Numbered from the stretch's first letter, positions 26,270 to 37,920 are shown. The stretch is 64,000 nt of DNA from Castor canadensis (GCF_047511655.1 NC_133399.1:5645333-5709332); one strand, 5' to 3'. The notes: generated from the sequence alone by a model not told the origin. A program made the numbers and translations.

Positions 26270-26812
26270 TAAGCAACAACATTTTGTTATCTATGTCAGA
26301 GACACTATTGAAAGAATAGCAGAACTATTGGGACCAACTATTTAGATGGCCTGGGAGACCAGTCTAGCATTAGACTTCATGTTAGCTGAAAATGTTGGAG
26401 TTTGCATAATGTTGGAATTTTATGTTGCATATATATACGAAAATAATACAGCCCACAATGGAACTATTACTAAGGCCCTATAGGGATTAACTACTCTATC
26501 CAAGGAATTAGCTGAAATTTTGGGTATAAATGGTCCCTTCACTGAGTAAATGAAAAATTGTTTGGGAGATGAAAGGGTTGGATGATGTCATTCTTAACCC
26601 CTTGGTCATAATGTCTGGAGTTTTAATGTTAGCAGGATGGTTCATAATGCCTTTTGGCTGAGGACTAATGCAGTGGTTAATTGATACAGCCCTCCCCCAA
26701 AAATCACCACTGCTCTACACAAATAATTTGTTTCTATTAGAAACTCGGGAATGTGACAGCCAATGGCTCCTAAATGATTCGAAGAAATGAATTTAAATTA
26801 AAAGCAGGAGGA
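26270..26812 (+). pseudogene. Second ERV relic: env transmembrane region
   Basis: Plus-strand translation fragments match the TM subunit of gamma/D-type retroviral env: an immunosuppressive-domain-like stretch near 26350-26400, a following stretch with the Asn-Gly-Thr and 'TKAL'-like context near 26440-26480, and a hydrophobic membrane-spanning segment near 26600-26670. The cysteine motif is mutated and frames are broken, so it is not functional. Env-like pieces may extend to the left of the solo LTR (25500-25910), but I am unsure. A purine-rich tract precedes the LTR at 26816. Confidence 0.6.
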
Positions 26813-26815
26813 AAT

Positions 26816-27242
26816 TGTAAGAAAAATGAGCTTTTCTCTAAAAGTATATGTCACCCTCTTAAATTACTAAAAATTCCTCAGGTCACCATTTTTGTTTACT
26901 TGCATTCTATAAAGGATTCCTGTTTTGTCTTCCAGATTCTTGTACAGCTGCATTGACCATAAAAGTTGCCTGCCAAACTGTGTATGCAAATCCATTCCCC
27001 AAGTCTTTTAGTCAATTGAGATAGATTGTGAACTTTTGAACTGGACAAATCCCAGGTAAGTGGCAGATACAATTGCATAAGGGATATCAGGAGAATCCAA
27101 TGTCAGCCATTTTGTGCTCACCTGTCTGCTCAGCTGGAGTAAATATATGCTTGCACCTTTTTGATCAAAAGAAATTGCTTTTTCAAGATTTTCTGTCTCT
27201 CATGAGTCTGTTTTCAACACTGGAGGGTATATAATTCCAACA
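26816..27242 (+). mobile_element. 3' LTR of second ERV relic (family 3)
   Basis: About 427 bp from TGTAAGAAAAATG, directly after the purine tract 'aaaagcaggaggaaat', to TTCCAACA. The ends have the TG..CA form. Contains 'tatgcaaat' near 26990 and a TATA-like 'gtaaatatatgc' near 27140. Not similar to families 1 or 2. Position after the env relic supports a 3' LTR. Confidence 0.65.
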
Positions 27243-27755
27243 ATAAAAAATTTAGAAAATGATGTATTGTGTATTGCTCTGTGTTTCTACCATCATACTG
27301 AAATCCTTTATTTATTTATTCATTTACTTTTGTTCATACAGTGGGGGAGAACACAAAGTCTTGTGATTACTATTCAAACATTACACCATTTGAGACACTC
27401 GGATAGCTGTAATCCTTTTTTGCATTAATTAATTACATTATCACAATTTCTACACAAGATATCAACTGTTTTTTGCATTTATGGTTGTTTCCTCAATGTA
27501 ACAAAATTCTTTTACAAGTAAGCTAAAGGCATCTCAAATAACAATGTGCTGCTTCATGGCAGAGCAGATTCCATCTCCCATCTTTATCCCCACCCCATAC
27601 ATAACTTTAAAAATTTTTTCATATCATAAGCTATGATCACCTGGTCTATACTGGACTTTGGGATGACCTTGAGTAAAGGTTTTCTGTGAATGCAAGTAGG
27701 GGAGAAGAAAGTAAGGATTTTCTGTACATTCTGTCTTGGTGAACAAAGGGAGTCA

Positions 27756-28086
27756 TGTTGTAACTGGACCCCTTCCACCTTAAAGGTAACTTATTAAAAA
27801 CTCTCCACCCAGCCCTAAAGAAAAATTGACATCCACCTTAAGCTATGACTCACCCATAAACCATTATCTCAGGAATGTCAGAGGGTCATTTAGGATTATC
27901 ACATCCAGTGAGCTTTTTGTCTTTTCTACCCACCTCTTTTATCTACTCCCAGTCTGTAAGCTGCAGTGGGCTTCAGCTCTCTTGCAGGGGTCCCTCTCCA
28001 CAGGGCCACTTCTCCATAAAAACCCTGTGCTGGCATATGAGTCATCTCTTGGCTATCCATTCCACAGTGTTCTTTCATTTCCAACA
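27756..28086 (+). mobile_element. 5' LTR (family 2) followed by tRNA-Phe-type PBS
   Basis: About 330 bp ending TTTCCAACA. Its 3' third aligns with the LTR at 10671 ('cttgcaggggtccctc..', 'aaaaaccctgtgctgg'). Directly downstream, at 28089-28106, TGGTGCCAAAACTTGAGG resembles the primer-binding site complementary to the tRNA-Phe 3' end (TGGTGCCGAAACCCGGGA), with losses in the second half. This marks it as a 5' LTR of a provirus whose internal part is not recognisable downstream. The left edge is uncertain by a few bases. Confidence 0.6.
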
Positions 28087-28106
28087 TATGGTGCCAAAAC
28101 TTGAGG

Positions 28107-30069
28107 TAGTTGTGTAGGATCAACACCCAGCTCTGCACTCTCACAGTTTGGAAAGTAGTGGACTGCAGCAGCTCTTCCCAGGCTCACTCTTGCTTGGACC
28201 CTCTGTGGAAGCTGAAATCTTGCTCCCTCATCCCCACTGTTTCCCCCCTTGTTTTTACTGCTCTCCCACCCTTTCCTTTCTTTCATGGCTCCAAAAGAGG
28301 CCATCATCACTGGACCTGTGCCCAACACTGAGCTTCAAATTCTGATGAGTTTCTTCCTCTATTCGAGTGTCTCTGCATCCTACCCTGGAGATGTGTCTGT
28401 GAACCACAAAAAAGCTCTGCTGGGGAAGAGACCCCTTTTGTCAACCAACTGGATGGTTTCACCTGCTGTTTTCTGGGGACTCCTAAAAATATTGACATAC
28501 ATGCCCAGATCAGGTAGCAGTAGGCAATGGTGTTGCTCCTGAGTGGATAATACACCCCACAAACACCCAGTATCAAAAGCTAGAGGATTTTTCTCTGAAT
28601 GTCATTGGGACATTTTGTTCAGTATTTTGTAGGTAAAATTAACAACTTTGTAGATTTGGCTAAAGCCAGCCATGTGGAGATTTTGGCTTTCAAATTTGAC
28701 TGCTCTCTGCCTTCACCCTTTCTTCACTGTCACTTTAGTTTTCTGCCTTTTATTCTTACAGATTTCTGGTGAAGAAAATTAATGCTTTTCTGGACTGCCT
28801 CTTTTGCTTTCAGTTCAGATACAATGCATGTCCACTCTTCATAGAAAATACATTGCACATTGTGGAGGCTGCAAGTATTGATATTAAGTTTTTTATCTTT
28901 TTTCCTCTGTGTTTGGGTATGTATCCCTCTATAGAGATTTATGCAGAAATCTAAAGAAGTATGTGACTCAATTTTGGTCATATGATGAACATGTATTCCC
29001 CTCACTGCCCCTTCCCTTCAAGAAAATGGAGAGCAGCCAATCAAAGACTATGAGAACCCCAGAGAGTCAGCCTGACCACACCTGTGCCCAGGGAGTAAAT
29101 TTTCACCAGAGCTTCCAAATTAACTTCATTATAGCTCCTAGGTGGTCTATTTTCTTTGCTGCCTTAAGATAATTGCTACCTTCATGAGTGGCCTATACAG
29201 CTGTGTGTGATCCTTCAGTTATATAAAGAATATGCCTTTAAGTGTCCTTTTCACTTTTAATTGCTCTATTGGTATCAGGATACCATACATGTATGACACT
29301 CAGAGAACAAATGAAATCTGTCACTGTTAGATATCTTATTTCAGTTTGCACAGTTATCTCTCTCTTACATTAATCAAGTCAGAAGAGAAGGAAGGAGTAG
29401 TATGAGAAACAATTTGAAAACATTTTCCTTCTGTTCCTTCTGACTAACTGGAAACATGTAATTCATTCCTATGTCACCAAATTTCTAAGCAATTCACTTA
29501 TGTTATCAGAAATTATTTTTAAGAAAATAATTTCAATTGATAGCACAAGTTACCCTTTCTCGGCATTTCTACAGTCTCTTTGTGTTCTGTATGCCTTTTA
29601 AAATGTTTACACACACAATGTAAGAGAGCGGACAAAGCATTACCAAAATAATATGTGCAAACACCTTTTAATCCCATACTAAGAATTTATTGGAGAACCC
29701 ATGTAAAAAGAGAGCAACTCAGTTACAGACAAAAAATGAGAGTAGTCTCACCTTGTATTTCTTTGGATAGCAAAGAGGATGGACTCATGGCCCTGTGGTG
29801 ACACTGTCTTGTCTTAGAAGCAGGAAGTCTCTCATGAGGACTAATGAACATTTTAGGAAACCTAATGGCTGAGAACCATGGCTTCTCTGTTGATAATGAA
29901 TCACATCCTAGACAAGAGAGCTAATACTAACAAATCCCCACATTACAGCAGGTTTTAGCTGACCTGAAACCCCAGGACCCAACCAAAAACAACAGCTTCA
30001 GCCAGACCATGCAATCCAAAATATCCTCCAACACACATCTAAGATATTTTGTTGCCACGAGGCAAATTT
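28107..30069. other. No recognised feature downstream of PBS
   Basis: Expected gag leader position of the family-2 provirus, but no gag motif is visible. The open frames at 28249-28542 and 28909-29172 match no family I know. Confidence 0.4.
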
Positions 30070-30184
30070 TATGAGGTTTTTTTTTTTTTGACATACAAAG
30101 ATTTGAACTTGTCGCCTCAGAAACTAATTGTTCAGGCTGGCTTCAAACTGCAATCATCCTGATCTCTGCCTCATGAGTACCTAC
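30070..30184 (-). mobile_element. SINE part 1, split by LTR-like insertion
   Basis: T-rich start, 'ttcaggctggcttcaaactgcaatcatcctgatctctgcc'. Continues at 30637-30672 beyond the insertion. Confidence 0.75.
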
Positions 30185-30636
30185 TGTTAATGGGAAAAAA
30201 GCATGTTGGACTGACATGCATGAAAAAATAGGTAAGGAGACAGAGATGCTAGATTGAAAGGAGCATGGGAATGAATCAATACCTCATCGTGTGCTTTATT
30301 GGGAGAATAAATCTTTGGAAGCAATCCCCAACAAGAAAGTTGGAGCTCACAGCAGCTTGCAGACTAGGGATAGATATAGGAAGTTAGTAGGAGAAGTCCA
30401 TGAAAGAAGGGAGTCTCAGGGGGAACTCCCAGGAAGGCAATGGACAGCAATAGCCTCCATCAGCCCTCTGCCATTCATGAGATAATGGGGTGTTTCTATG
30501 AGGCTGGGTGGGAAATTTCCAGGAAATGGCTAAAGGGGAATGTTTGTTATTTAGGGCTGGGTGTAGAGCTTTAATAAACCAACTATGATGAGGAAGGGGC
30601 CAGTCCTCATGTGGCTGCCCAGTACTCACCCTAACA
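30185..30636 (+). mobile_element. LTR-like insertion inside a SINE
   Basis: About 452 bp with TGTTAATG...CCTAACA ends and 'aataaa' signals (30306, 30572) that interrupts a minus-strand dimeric SINE. SINE sequence ends at 'gagtacctac' (30184) and resumes at 'atcaggattacagg' (30637). The clean interruption shows a younger insertion. The TG..CA ends suggest a solo LTR, but no exact target duplication is visible and strand is a guess. Confidence 0.5.
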
Positions 30637-30672
30637 ATCAGGATTACAGGCTTGAGCCACCAGCATCTAGCT
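30637..30672 (-). mobile_element. SINE part 2, split by LTR-like insertion
   Basis: 'atcaggattacaggcttgagccaccagc' completes the SINE begun at 30070. Confidence 0.7.
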
Positions 30673-31347
30673 CAAACTATGAGAACTGACACACATAGAC
30701 CAATTTTCCAGGAATGACCATTTCTATCTGTACAGACCACAATAAAGTCTGAGTTCTCAGAAGCCTGAGTGCAATATTCTTACTCAAATATTCCCACCCT
30801 CCTGCTAGAGGATGCACCTTTGATTGTCTTTTGCTTTGCATCACGTGAACAGAACTGCCCAACTTCATATCAGAGCAGTAGGACTACCCTTTTTCAGTTC
30901 TTCAATGCTTATCAAATAAAGGTCTTGGTTATCTTTGTTCCTTTCTTTGTGAATTGTTTTACCAAGAAGTGACATAAAAAATCCCTATCACTCTCTTAAT
31001 ATGTCCTTTATCTTGTGTAGAAGTTTGACCACATATGCTGCTTGCTGAGGTCATTCCTCCATATTCCTCTTAGCATTCTTGGATAGCATTTTAATTAAGC
31101 ATTTTTTAAAGAAAATAATATGGCTACATTTTTTGTCTGATGTTTCATGTTTCCATATCAAAGGGAAGGGTTTGTTTTTGTGCCTAACAGACTGAATTTA
31201 CTCTGAGTTGTCCTGGTTCTCAGTGATGTTTGCAATTCTCTAATTCCACCAACACAGTGCAAGCTATGGAGTAACATCCACTTTACAAAGTATACTAGGT
31301 AGAATAAATGCTTTAAGGCATTTGAAATCACTGGAAAAAGAAAGCAA

Positions 31348-31608
31348 TCCCCAGACCTGGTTACTTATAGTTCAAACCTTAATCCTAGCTGCTGAAGAAG
31401 AGCAGCAATCAGGGAATCATGTTTTGAAATAATCAGGAGGATTATGTTTGGCAAACACTTTCAAAGAGCCTATCTTAAAAATACTTAGCACACAAAAAAA
31501 GGCTGCTGCAGTGGGTCACAGGGTACACTATATATGTAGGTAGCAAAAAGGTCTGAGTTCAAATCCCAGGGCCAGCAAAAAAAAAAAAAGAAAAAAAGAA
31601 ACAAACTG
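31348..31608 (+). mobile_element. Dimeric SINE with long A tail
   Basis: B1-like half with 'aatcctagctgctgaag', ID-like half with 'gctgcagtgggtcacagggtac', ends 'gtctgagttcaaatcccaggg' and an A/G-rich tail. Confidence 0.85.
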
Positions 31609-32254
31609 ATCATTTAGTCTCAAAATAAGGCCCAAATTTTTGTTCCTTTAGGACAAAAAAGAGGCCCAAATTGTAAATCCAACAGAAAGATTATGCATTA
31701 AGCATTGGAGGGTTCTACACAGCAATAATCTTGAGAAAAGAATGAAAAGAAAAGAAGGGCAAGTGAAAGAAGAGAATAAAAAGTGACATATAATCTAATA
31801 TTAAGAAATCTTGAAACTATACTATTAAATGCACTATATTATAATGAAGAGATTAACAAACAGATCTCAGTGGAAAACAAATGAGTACTCACTAGATTTC
31901 AATGTAAAGAGAAAATTGATTCTTGACAGAACAGGTATCATACAATGGTGGCCAAATCAATAAACACTTTAAAATATGAGACCAGGACAAATCCAGGTTC
32001 TACTTGAAAACATGCTTTCTATCCTTGTCTATGTTTTGGACAATATGCAAATTGCAATGGGAAACAAGAAAGGTAAAATTTAAGCACTTTTACAAGTGTC
32101 ATTTCACATGATTTTTCATCCCAGCATTTGGAAAATAGAAGTTGGAACATGCTAAGTTGAAAGTCACCCTATTATACATAAAAAGTTAAATAAGTCCCTG
32201 TCTCACTATAAAATGTACAGCACGTTGAAAGGTACAATAAAAAAGATAAACAAA

Positions 32255-32330
32255 GGGCTGGCAATGTGGCTTAATTGGTAGCAAGCATGTGGTGCTGAGT
32301 ACAAATTCCAGTCCAACATGAAAGAAATTA
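32255..32330 (+). mobile_element. ID-like SINE fragment
   Basis: 'agggctggcaatgtggcttaattggtagcaagcatg' followed by 'gagtacaaattccag'. Confidence 0.75.
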
Positions 32331-32359
32331 TTAAGGCACTCCTTCCAGCACTTAAGCAA

Positions 32360-33556
32360 GCCTATTGACGCAGGATTCCATGCAGCAAAAGCCATGAGTC
32401 AAGTCTTCTCTTCAAATCATTTTTCATCATATGTCTGGAGGAAAGCAGGTGACATGGCATGCTGTTACTAACAAAAGTTACATAAACTGGCAGTGTCATG
32501 AGTGTGAGAACGGAGTTCCTTCGTGCTGCTAAAAGGAAGCAGGATAGATGAAGGCTTTCCCTCATTACTTCAATACATAGTTTCACTCCCCTGTGATATC
32601 TTACACGTATTTTTGGTAATGGGAATGAGAGAATATATTCCCATATGTTGCTTCCATAACGTTGGACAGAGATTGTATTATTACATTTGTTTGATGGTGA
32701 ATACAATGGATACAGGCAGGTTCATTATGCTTACACCTATAGATTTTCTCTCCAGTGTGTGGACTTTCATGTTTGAGGTCATGGAAATGAGTGCAGACTT
32801 TCCACATTGCTTTCCTAATCCAGTTACTCTCCATTTTTAATTTTGTGTGTTTTGGAGGAGCACTGGAAAGTGTGAAGGCTTAGCCACATTACATACATGT
32901 AGCATTGTGCTACCATGTAAATTGTGTCATATCAAAGAAGATTAGTGGAAAAGCTGAGAGCATTCCCCCATTACTTATATTGGTAGTGTTTCTGAGTTCA
33001 CTCATGATTTTCAAGTCAGGGATATGTGAATGTTTTATCATATTTGGCATGACCCTAGAGTCATGAGTTCTTTCAGATGCATGAACAGTACTCAAACTAA
33101 GGAAGGCTTTCCACATTGCTTATGTCCACTGGGTCTGTCCTGTTGGCATTCTTTGATGAGTATGAGGAATACTGGATAGAGTATAGGTTGTCTCTAATTC
33201 CTTACGTTCATAGAATTTCACTGCAGAGTGATTTCACATTTGTTATTGTCACTGGAAATTGCTCATATCCATAGCTCATCTCTCTAGTCTAAGTACCTTT
33301 ATGGCTTTTAAGGGTAGTGTAGCATGTGAACACTTTCTCCACATTGGTTATGTCTATAAGGTTTGTCTACATTGTGTGTTCTTTCAGGTCTTCAAAGGTG
33401 AATGGAATGAGTGAACACTTTCTCACATTGCATAAGGTTTCAATTGTGTGTGAGTTCTGTGCATGTGACATTGCTTACTTTCATAGGGTTTCTCTCCACT
33501 GTGAGTTCTTTCGTGAATGAAAGGTTATTGGAATCACTGTAGGTTTTCCCACACTG
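32360..33556 (-). pseudogene. Degenerate zinc-finger tail beyond the stop codon
   Basis: Continuation of the finger array past the TAG at 33557. Reading on in the minus strand, finger pieces remain recognisable but broken: a CGK/SHH-like piece directly after the stop, repeated GGAAAG(C/T)(C/T)TT cores and ACxCA(C/T)ACTGGAGAGAAA linkers near 33660-32700, and a good HTGEKIYRCK linker near 32740. Stops and frameshifts occur in every frame, so no finger is complete. These look like former coding sequence or 3' UTR finger relics released from selection after truncation of the ORF. The plus-strand SINE at 32255-32330 marks the far edge. Confidence 0.7.
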
Positions 33557-34616
33557 CTAACATGCATAGGGTTTCTCTCTACTGTGAGTTCTTTCATGAA
33601 TTCGAAGGTAACTGGCTTGAGCAAAAACTTTCCCACATTTCTTACATCCATAGGGTTTCTCTCCAGTGTGAGTTCTTTCATGAATTCGAAGGTAACTTGC
33701 TTGAGTGAAAACTTTCCCACATTGCTTACACCCATAGGGTTTCACTCCAGTGTGAATTCTTTCATGATATCGAAGGTAACATGCGCTAGCGAAAAACTTC
33801 CCACATTGCTGGCATCCATAGGGTTTCTCTCCAGTGTGAGTTCTTTCATGCTTTTGAAGGTAACTGGCTTCTGTAAAAACTTTCCCACATTTCTTACATC
33901 CATAGGGTTTCTCTCCAGTGTGAGTTCTACTATGTCTCTTAAGGTTACTGTGATGATAATAGGCTTTCCCACATTGCTGACATCTATAGAGTTTCTCTCT
34001 AGTGTGAGTTCTTTCATGCTTTTGAAGATAACTGGCTTGTGTAAAAACTTTCCCACATTGCTTACATCCATAGGGTTTCTCTCCAGTGTGAATTCTTTCA
34101 TGAATTCGAAGGTAACATGCATGAGTGAAGACTTTCCCACATTTCTTACATCCATAGGGTTTCTCTCTATTGTGAGTTCTTTCATGAATTTGAAGGTAAA
34201 TAGCTTGAGTGAAAACTTTCCCACATTGGTTACATCCATAGGGTTTTTCTCCACTCTGAATTCTTTCACGAATATGAAGGTTACTGGAATGAGTGTCGCC
34301 TTTCCCCCATTGTTTACATCCATAGGGTTTCTCACTAATGTGAGATGTTTCATGAATGTGAACGGTATCAGATTGAGTGCAGGCTTTTCCACATTGTTTC
34401 CATTCATGAGATTTCACTACATTGTGTATCCTTTCATGGATTAGTAGAGACTTGAAATCAGCAAAGGTTTTCCCATAAGCATTATGTATATTGCTTTTCC
34501 ATGGTGTTATTCTAAGCAGAGTTTCCTCACTTACAATATTCTCTGCAGTCTGATGAAAGGATTCTCTACATTGAATACGTTGTTTATGCTCATGCAGTCT
34601 CTCTAACACTTCAGGT
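33557..34616 (-). CDS. C2H2 zinc-finger exon of KRAB-ZNF gene
   Basis: Terminal exon of a KRAB zinc-finger gene, expected to encode a nuclear sequence-specific DNA-binding repressor. The minus strand shows a pyrimidine-rich acceptor ending in TTTTGCAG just before 34616. The frame then runs [11 protein letters not shown] and stays open to a TAG at 33557-33559. Counting from the GTG at 34609, residues about 43-112 hold three degenerate fingers: one lacks both Cys, one has Trp for the first Cys, one has Trp for the second Cys and lost both His. Residues about 114-342 hold eight intact fingers of the form YGCxxCGKVFxxxxYLxxHERTH, joined by TGEKPYG-type linkers with variants (TREKLYR, NREKPYG, TGVKPYG, SREKPYA). 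The stop falls right after the first Cys of the next finger, at a codon where neighbours carry Lys, so it looks like a secondary nonsense change. Fingers are seen directly; the repressor role is family knowledge; whether it is expressed is unknown. Confidence 0.9.
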
Positions 34617-35269
34617 CTGCAAAACAGAGAAAGAATACCATTGTTATCCTATTAATGATTTATTAAGAGAATTCATGGTGTGTGTTTCTGCAGGATTTAT
34701 GAACACAAAATGTACTACATATTCTACAGCAAGGCCTGAGGACAGCTATTACTGATACAGTGGTGTTTATATTTATTACCATAATACTATTTCCATGTTA
34801 GGAGTTTGAGAACACTAAATGAATTTTACTACATTGAATTACACTTAAAGTGCTTTTTGAGATGCCTTGGATCAAAAGCATGTAGGGTTGTGAAATACAA
34901 GAAAGAACACAAGGACATAGGTTGAAAATTGCACCAGTCTATACCAGTACACATGAAAATTCCACTGTGACAGAATTGGACATAATATGGTTAAATCAGT
35001 TTGTGTATAGAGTGGGGTTATTTTTGTATATTGAGCAACAGGACAGTGTCTCTTGTGACTTCTTAGAACAAAACATATTAAAATTTAAGGCACATATCAG
35101 TTTGAATTTTTTGATTCTGGATACTTAACTTATTTTTCTGATCTTAGAGAAAGTTTTCACTGATTTCAGCAATTTATAAGTAGAAGTTGCAGTCTCATTT
35201 CCATGGTTATCAAATCTTTTGTCAATGCCACACCTGATGTTCACTATTTTGGTTATGAGTAGAAATTAC

Positions 35270-35321
35270 CTCATATTTCTTCTGGGATTGCTGAAGTCCT
35301 CTTTGATATTTTCATTTTCTT
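35270..35321 (-). CDS. Linker exon between KRAB-A and zinc fingers
   Basis: Short third exon of the KRAB-ZNF gene. On the minus strand it reads EENENIKEDFSNPRRNMR, the form of the usual linker exon of rodent and human KRAB-ZNF genes (consensus like DENIEDxYKNPRRNLR). The donor is ATGAG followed by GTAATT. The acceptor ACAAACAAAAG has a weak pyrimidine tract but is the one that keeps frame with the KRAB-A exon (phase 1). The exon ends in phase 2, which the first base of the finger exon completes to Arg. Introns are about 211 nt upstream and 653 nt downstream. Its exact 5' edge is less sure than the other two exons. Confidence 0.8.
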
Positions 35322-35509
35322 CTTTTGTTTGTAAGGTATAGACACAGAGAAATCATTAGTATTTAACCAATGTGAAAGAGCAATTTGAGACCTCAGCTAT
35401 TTTCATGGTATACTATGATCATGCATGTATATGAGCCATTACTGTCCCTTTTTAAACACCCCATGAAACAACAACACCAATTATCCACAACACTACTGTA
35501 CAGTTTTTA

Positions 35510-35659
<150 letters not shown>

Positions 35660-35889
35660 CTAATATGTCCGACACACATTTGTGAGAAGAATTGTGATTA
35701 TCACAGTACTGGAAACAGACAGTCTCTGTGTAATAAGTTCACATGGTGATGTGGTCTCCACATATTCAATGCATTTTCTTTTTATCACACTCATTCTCCA
35801 TCTATCCTCAAAGGCACTTTATTGTAATTCTGACATCTCACTGGATCTGTTTCTTAAATTCAAAGCAGAACACGGTCACAAAAATTACA

Positions 35890-37560
35890 TTTAATACACT
35901 GATATTGTAGCAATCTATTGACAATTCCTTCTACTTAAATCATCACAAGACAAATTCTATGAATGAAAATGCAAACAACTGAAATCTTACCCATGCAATG
36001 TAATCTTGGTAACACTAGTGGTTAAGACCACCACTCCACCATCTTTCATATTCCCATTATTCTGAGAAACCCAACAAGGGAAGCACACACTTTTGATTCT
36101 TCCATGTTCTGCCTCAAATTCATCATCTTACTTGATCATCTGCAAAAGAACCCTAACGATATAAAGTATCCTAATGAAATTCTCTACTCTTTCCAGGCAG
36201 TCTCTGACTCATCCCCATGCTGAGCCACTATATCAACCCTTCCTTTATAATTACATGAAACACAACCTCAAGGCTAAGGATCTCAGGTCCACAAACTAAT
36301 TTGAGGCCCTCTTTTACCCATTATTTCTCAGCTTCCTTTTATGTCCTCTTTACTACTCTTGAAAAAACAGCCCTTCTTTGTCTTTCCTTGAGAAACTTGC
36401 ACACTGTTTTTGGGGTTGTCCTCCCACTGAGACTCTAAGTTCATATTTTGCCCAAATTTTCATTTCATGTTTGGAAGTGCTGTGTAGACACAGACCAAGG
36501 AGGACATCAATTATGTGAAAAACCTTTGATAAGTTTCCAATCTCAACCCTCCCATTCGAAACCTAAGTGCAAGTGCACCTTAGTTGCACAGTAAGTTGTG
36601 CAATGTGAACTCTCTGTAAGTTTAGGGATTTAGTAAAACCCTAAGTAGCACATGTCTGGGATCTGGTTGTGTATTCAAAACCCTGCTTCCACATTTTTAC
36701 ATAATTCAGGACTATCAATTTTACCCTGAGAAGTTTGTCAGGAGTGGGGACCCCAAGGATGATGACTTCTCAGATGGGAACCTACTACTTCCCACCATCA
36801 CCTCACTTGGGGAGAGAATCAAGGGCTCCAGGATAGAAGAGGTAACTCAGAGGTAGAGCACATGATGATAGGGTCTTACTCATCTTTGCACATCCACACC
36901 CTATATTTAGGATGGAGGGCCACAAGACACTGCAGGAAGCTAAGACCCCAGACTCCTGCTCTGTGTTGCAGAGGACAAGGTCTCTACAACTTCTTCAAGC
37001 AGGTCCAACATCCTGATTTTCCTGAGAGGACACTGGTCACAAACAGTACTATGGCCTTCTATGGTGGTTTGTGTTCGGCCCTCCAACCTAGCTGAGCACA
37101 CACATAAGGGGACTGAGATTGAGTGCCACAGTGTCCATATGAAAAGAAGTCTCAGTGATGCAGAAAATGATGTGAACCACAGTCATTTTTCAAGGATTAG
37201 ATGGTGGTTGTTCCTCCCACTGGATTCAGATTAGTCAGCTGATACAGTTCTCTCCTCCAGAAATTTTCATTGGTTATCTAACCTGGGCCCTGTCACCTTA
37301 GATCTTCATGACAGAAGAACTGATACCCCACCTAGCAATGTGGCAGGGCCAGTAAGTGATTCCAGGCACAGATCTTAGGAGACCAGGTCTCCACCATGGA
37401 CCTTTAGTTCCCCAGCCTGGGGATGCATTGTATTTAGGCAGTACTTGCACCTGGTTTTTCCAAAAGAACTCTATTGCTTTCACATGGAAATAGGACCAGG
37501 ATTCTGCTCAGAATACTACACACTCAGCATCTAAGGATATAGCCACTGATTTCACAGAAG
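35890..37560 (-). repeat. Duplicon C: 5' flank of the KRAB-ZNF gene
   Basis: Sequence directly upstream of the KRAB-A exon that aligns by eye with duplicon B (54490-56270). Shared landmarks are the 'ccagcctgggga(t)gcattgtatt' block at 37411 and 56048, the intron-like block with 'taagaccaccac(t/c)ccacca' at 36026 and 54612, and the 'tttagggatttagtaaa' block at 36620 which also matches duplicon A near 14415. An inverted CCAAT box (attggt) lies at 37266. As it sits upstream of the KRAB exon on the same strand it probably holds the promoter, exon 1 and intron 1, but I could not place exon 1. Confidence 0.6.
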
Positions 37561-37724
37561 GATCTATTTGTAGGACAGTACAAGTGAGACTTCAATAGAA
37601 TAGGACAAAAGGCCTGGTGTGGTCACAGTTTGCTGCTCTCAGTCACTTGTCTATTTGGATATGAATTTCTCAAACCTATTCAGTCAATCTACTCATTATC
37701 AGTCATGAAAGTAAGAACAAGCAG

Positions 37725-37920
37725 GATGCCAGTGGTCACACCTATAGTCCTAGCTACTCAGGAGCCAGAGATCAGGAGGATCATGTTTTGAAGCTGGACC
37801 AGGCAAATGGTGTGTGAGACCATGTCTTAACAAAACACTTCACAAAAAAGGGATGGCAGAGTGACTCAACGAGTACACCATGACTTCAAGCCCCACTTCT
37901 GCAAAAAAAAAAAAAACCAA
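37725..37920 (+). mobile_element. Dimeric SINE
   Basis: 'ccagtggtcacacctatagtcctagctactcaggagcc' start, ID-like half 'gcagagtgactcaacgag', A tail. Confidence 0.88.

Noticed and set aside
28249-28542. 97-codon frame downstream of the PBS-like site as gag
   Set aside because: No gag motif, and the minus strand is equally open. Not supported.
33742-34407. Second minus-strand frame (221 codons) through the fingers
   Set aside because: Frame-shifted reading of the same repeat ([16 protein letters not shown]); the C2H2 frame explains the sequence.
33584-34444. Long open frame (286 codons) antisense to the zinc-finger array
   Set aside because: It exists because the 84-bp finger repeat lacks stops in that antisense frame; the protein is just a low-complexity repeat ([16 protein letters not shown]) with no independent support.
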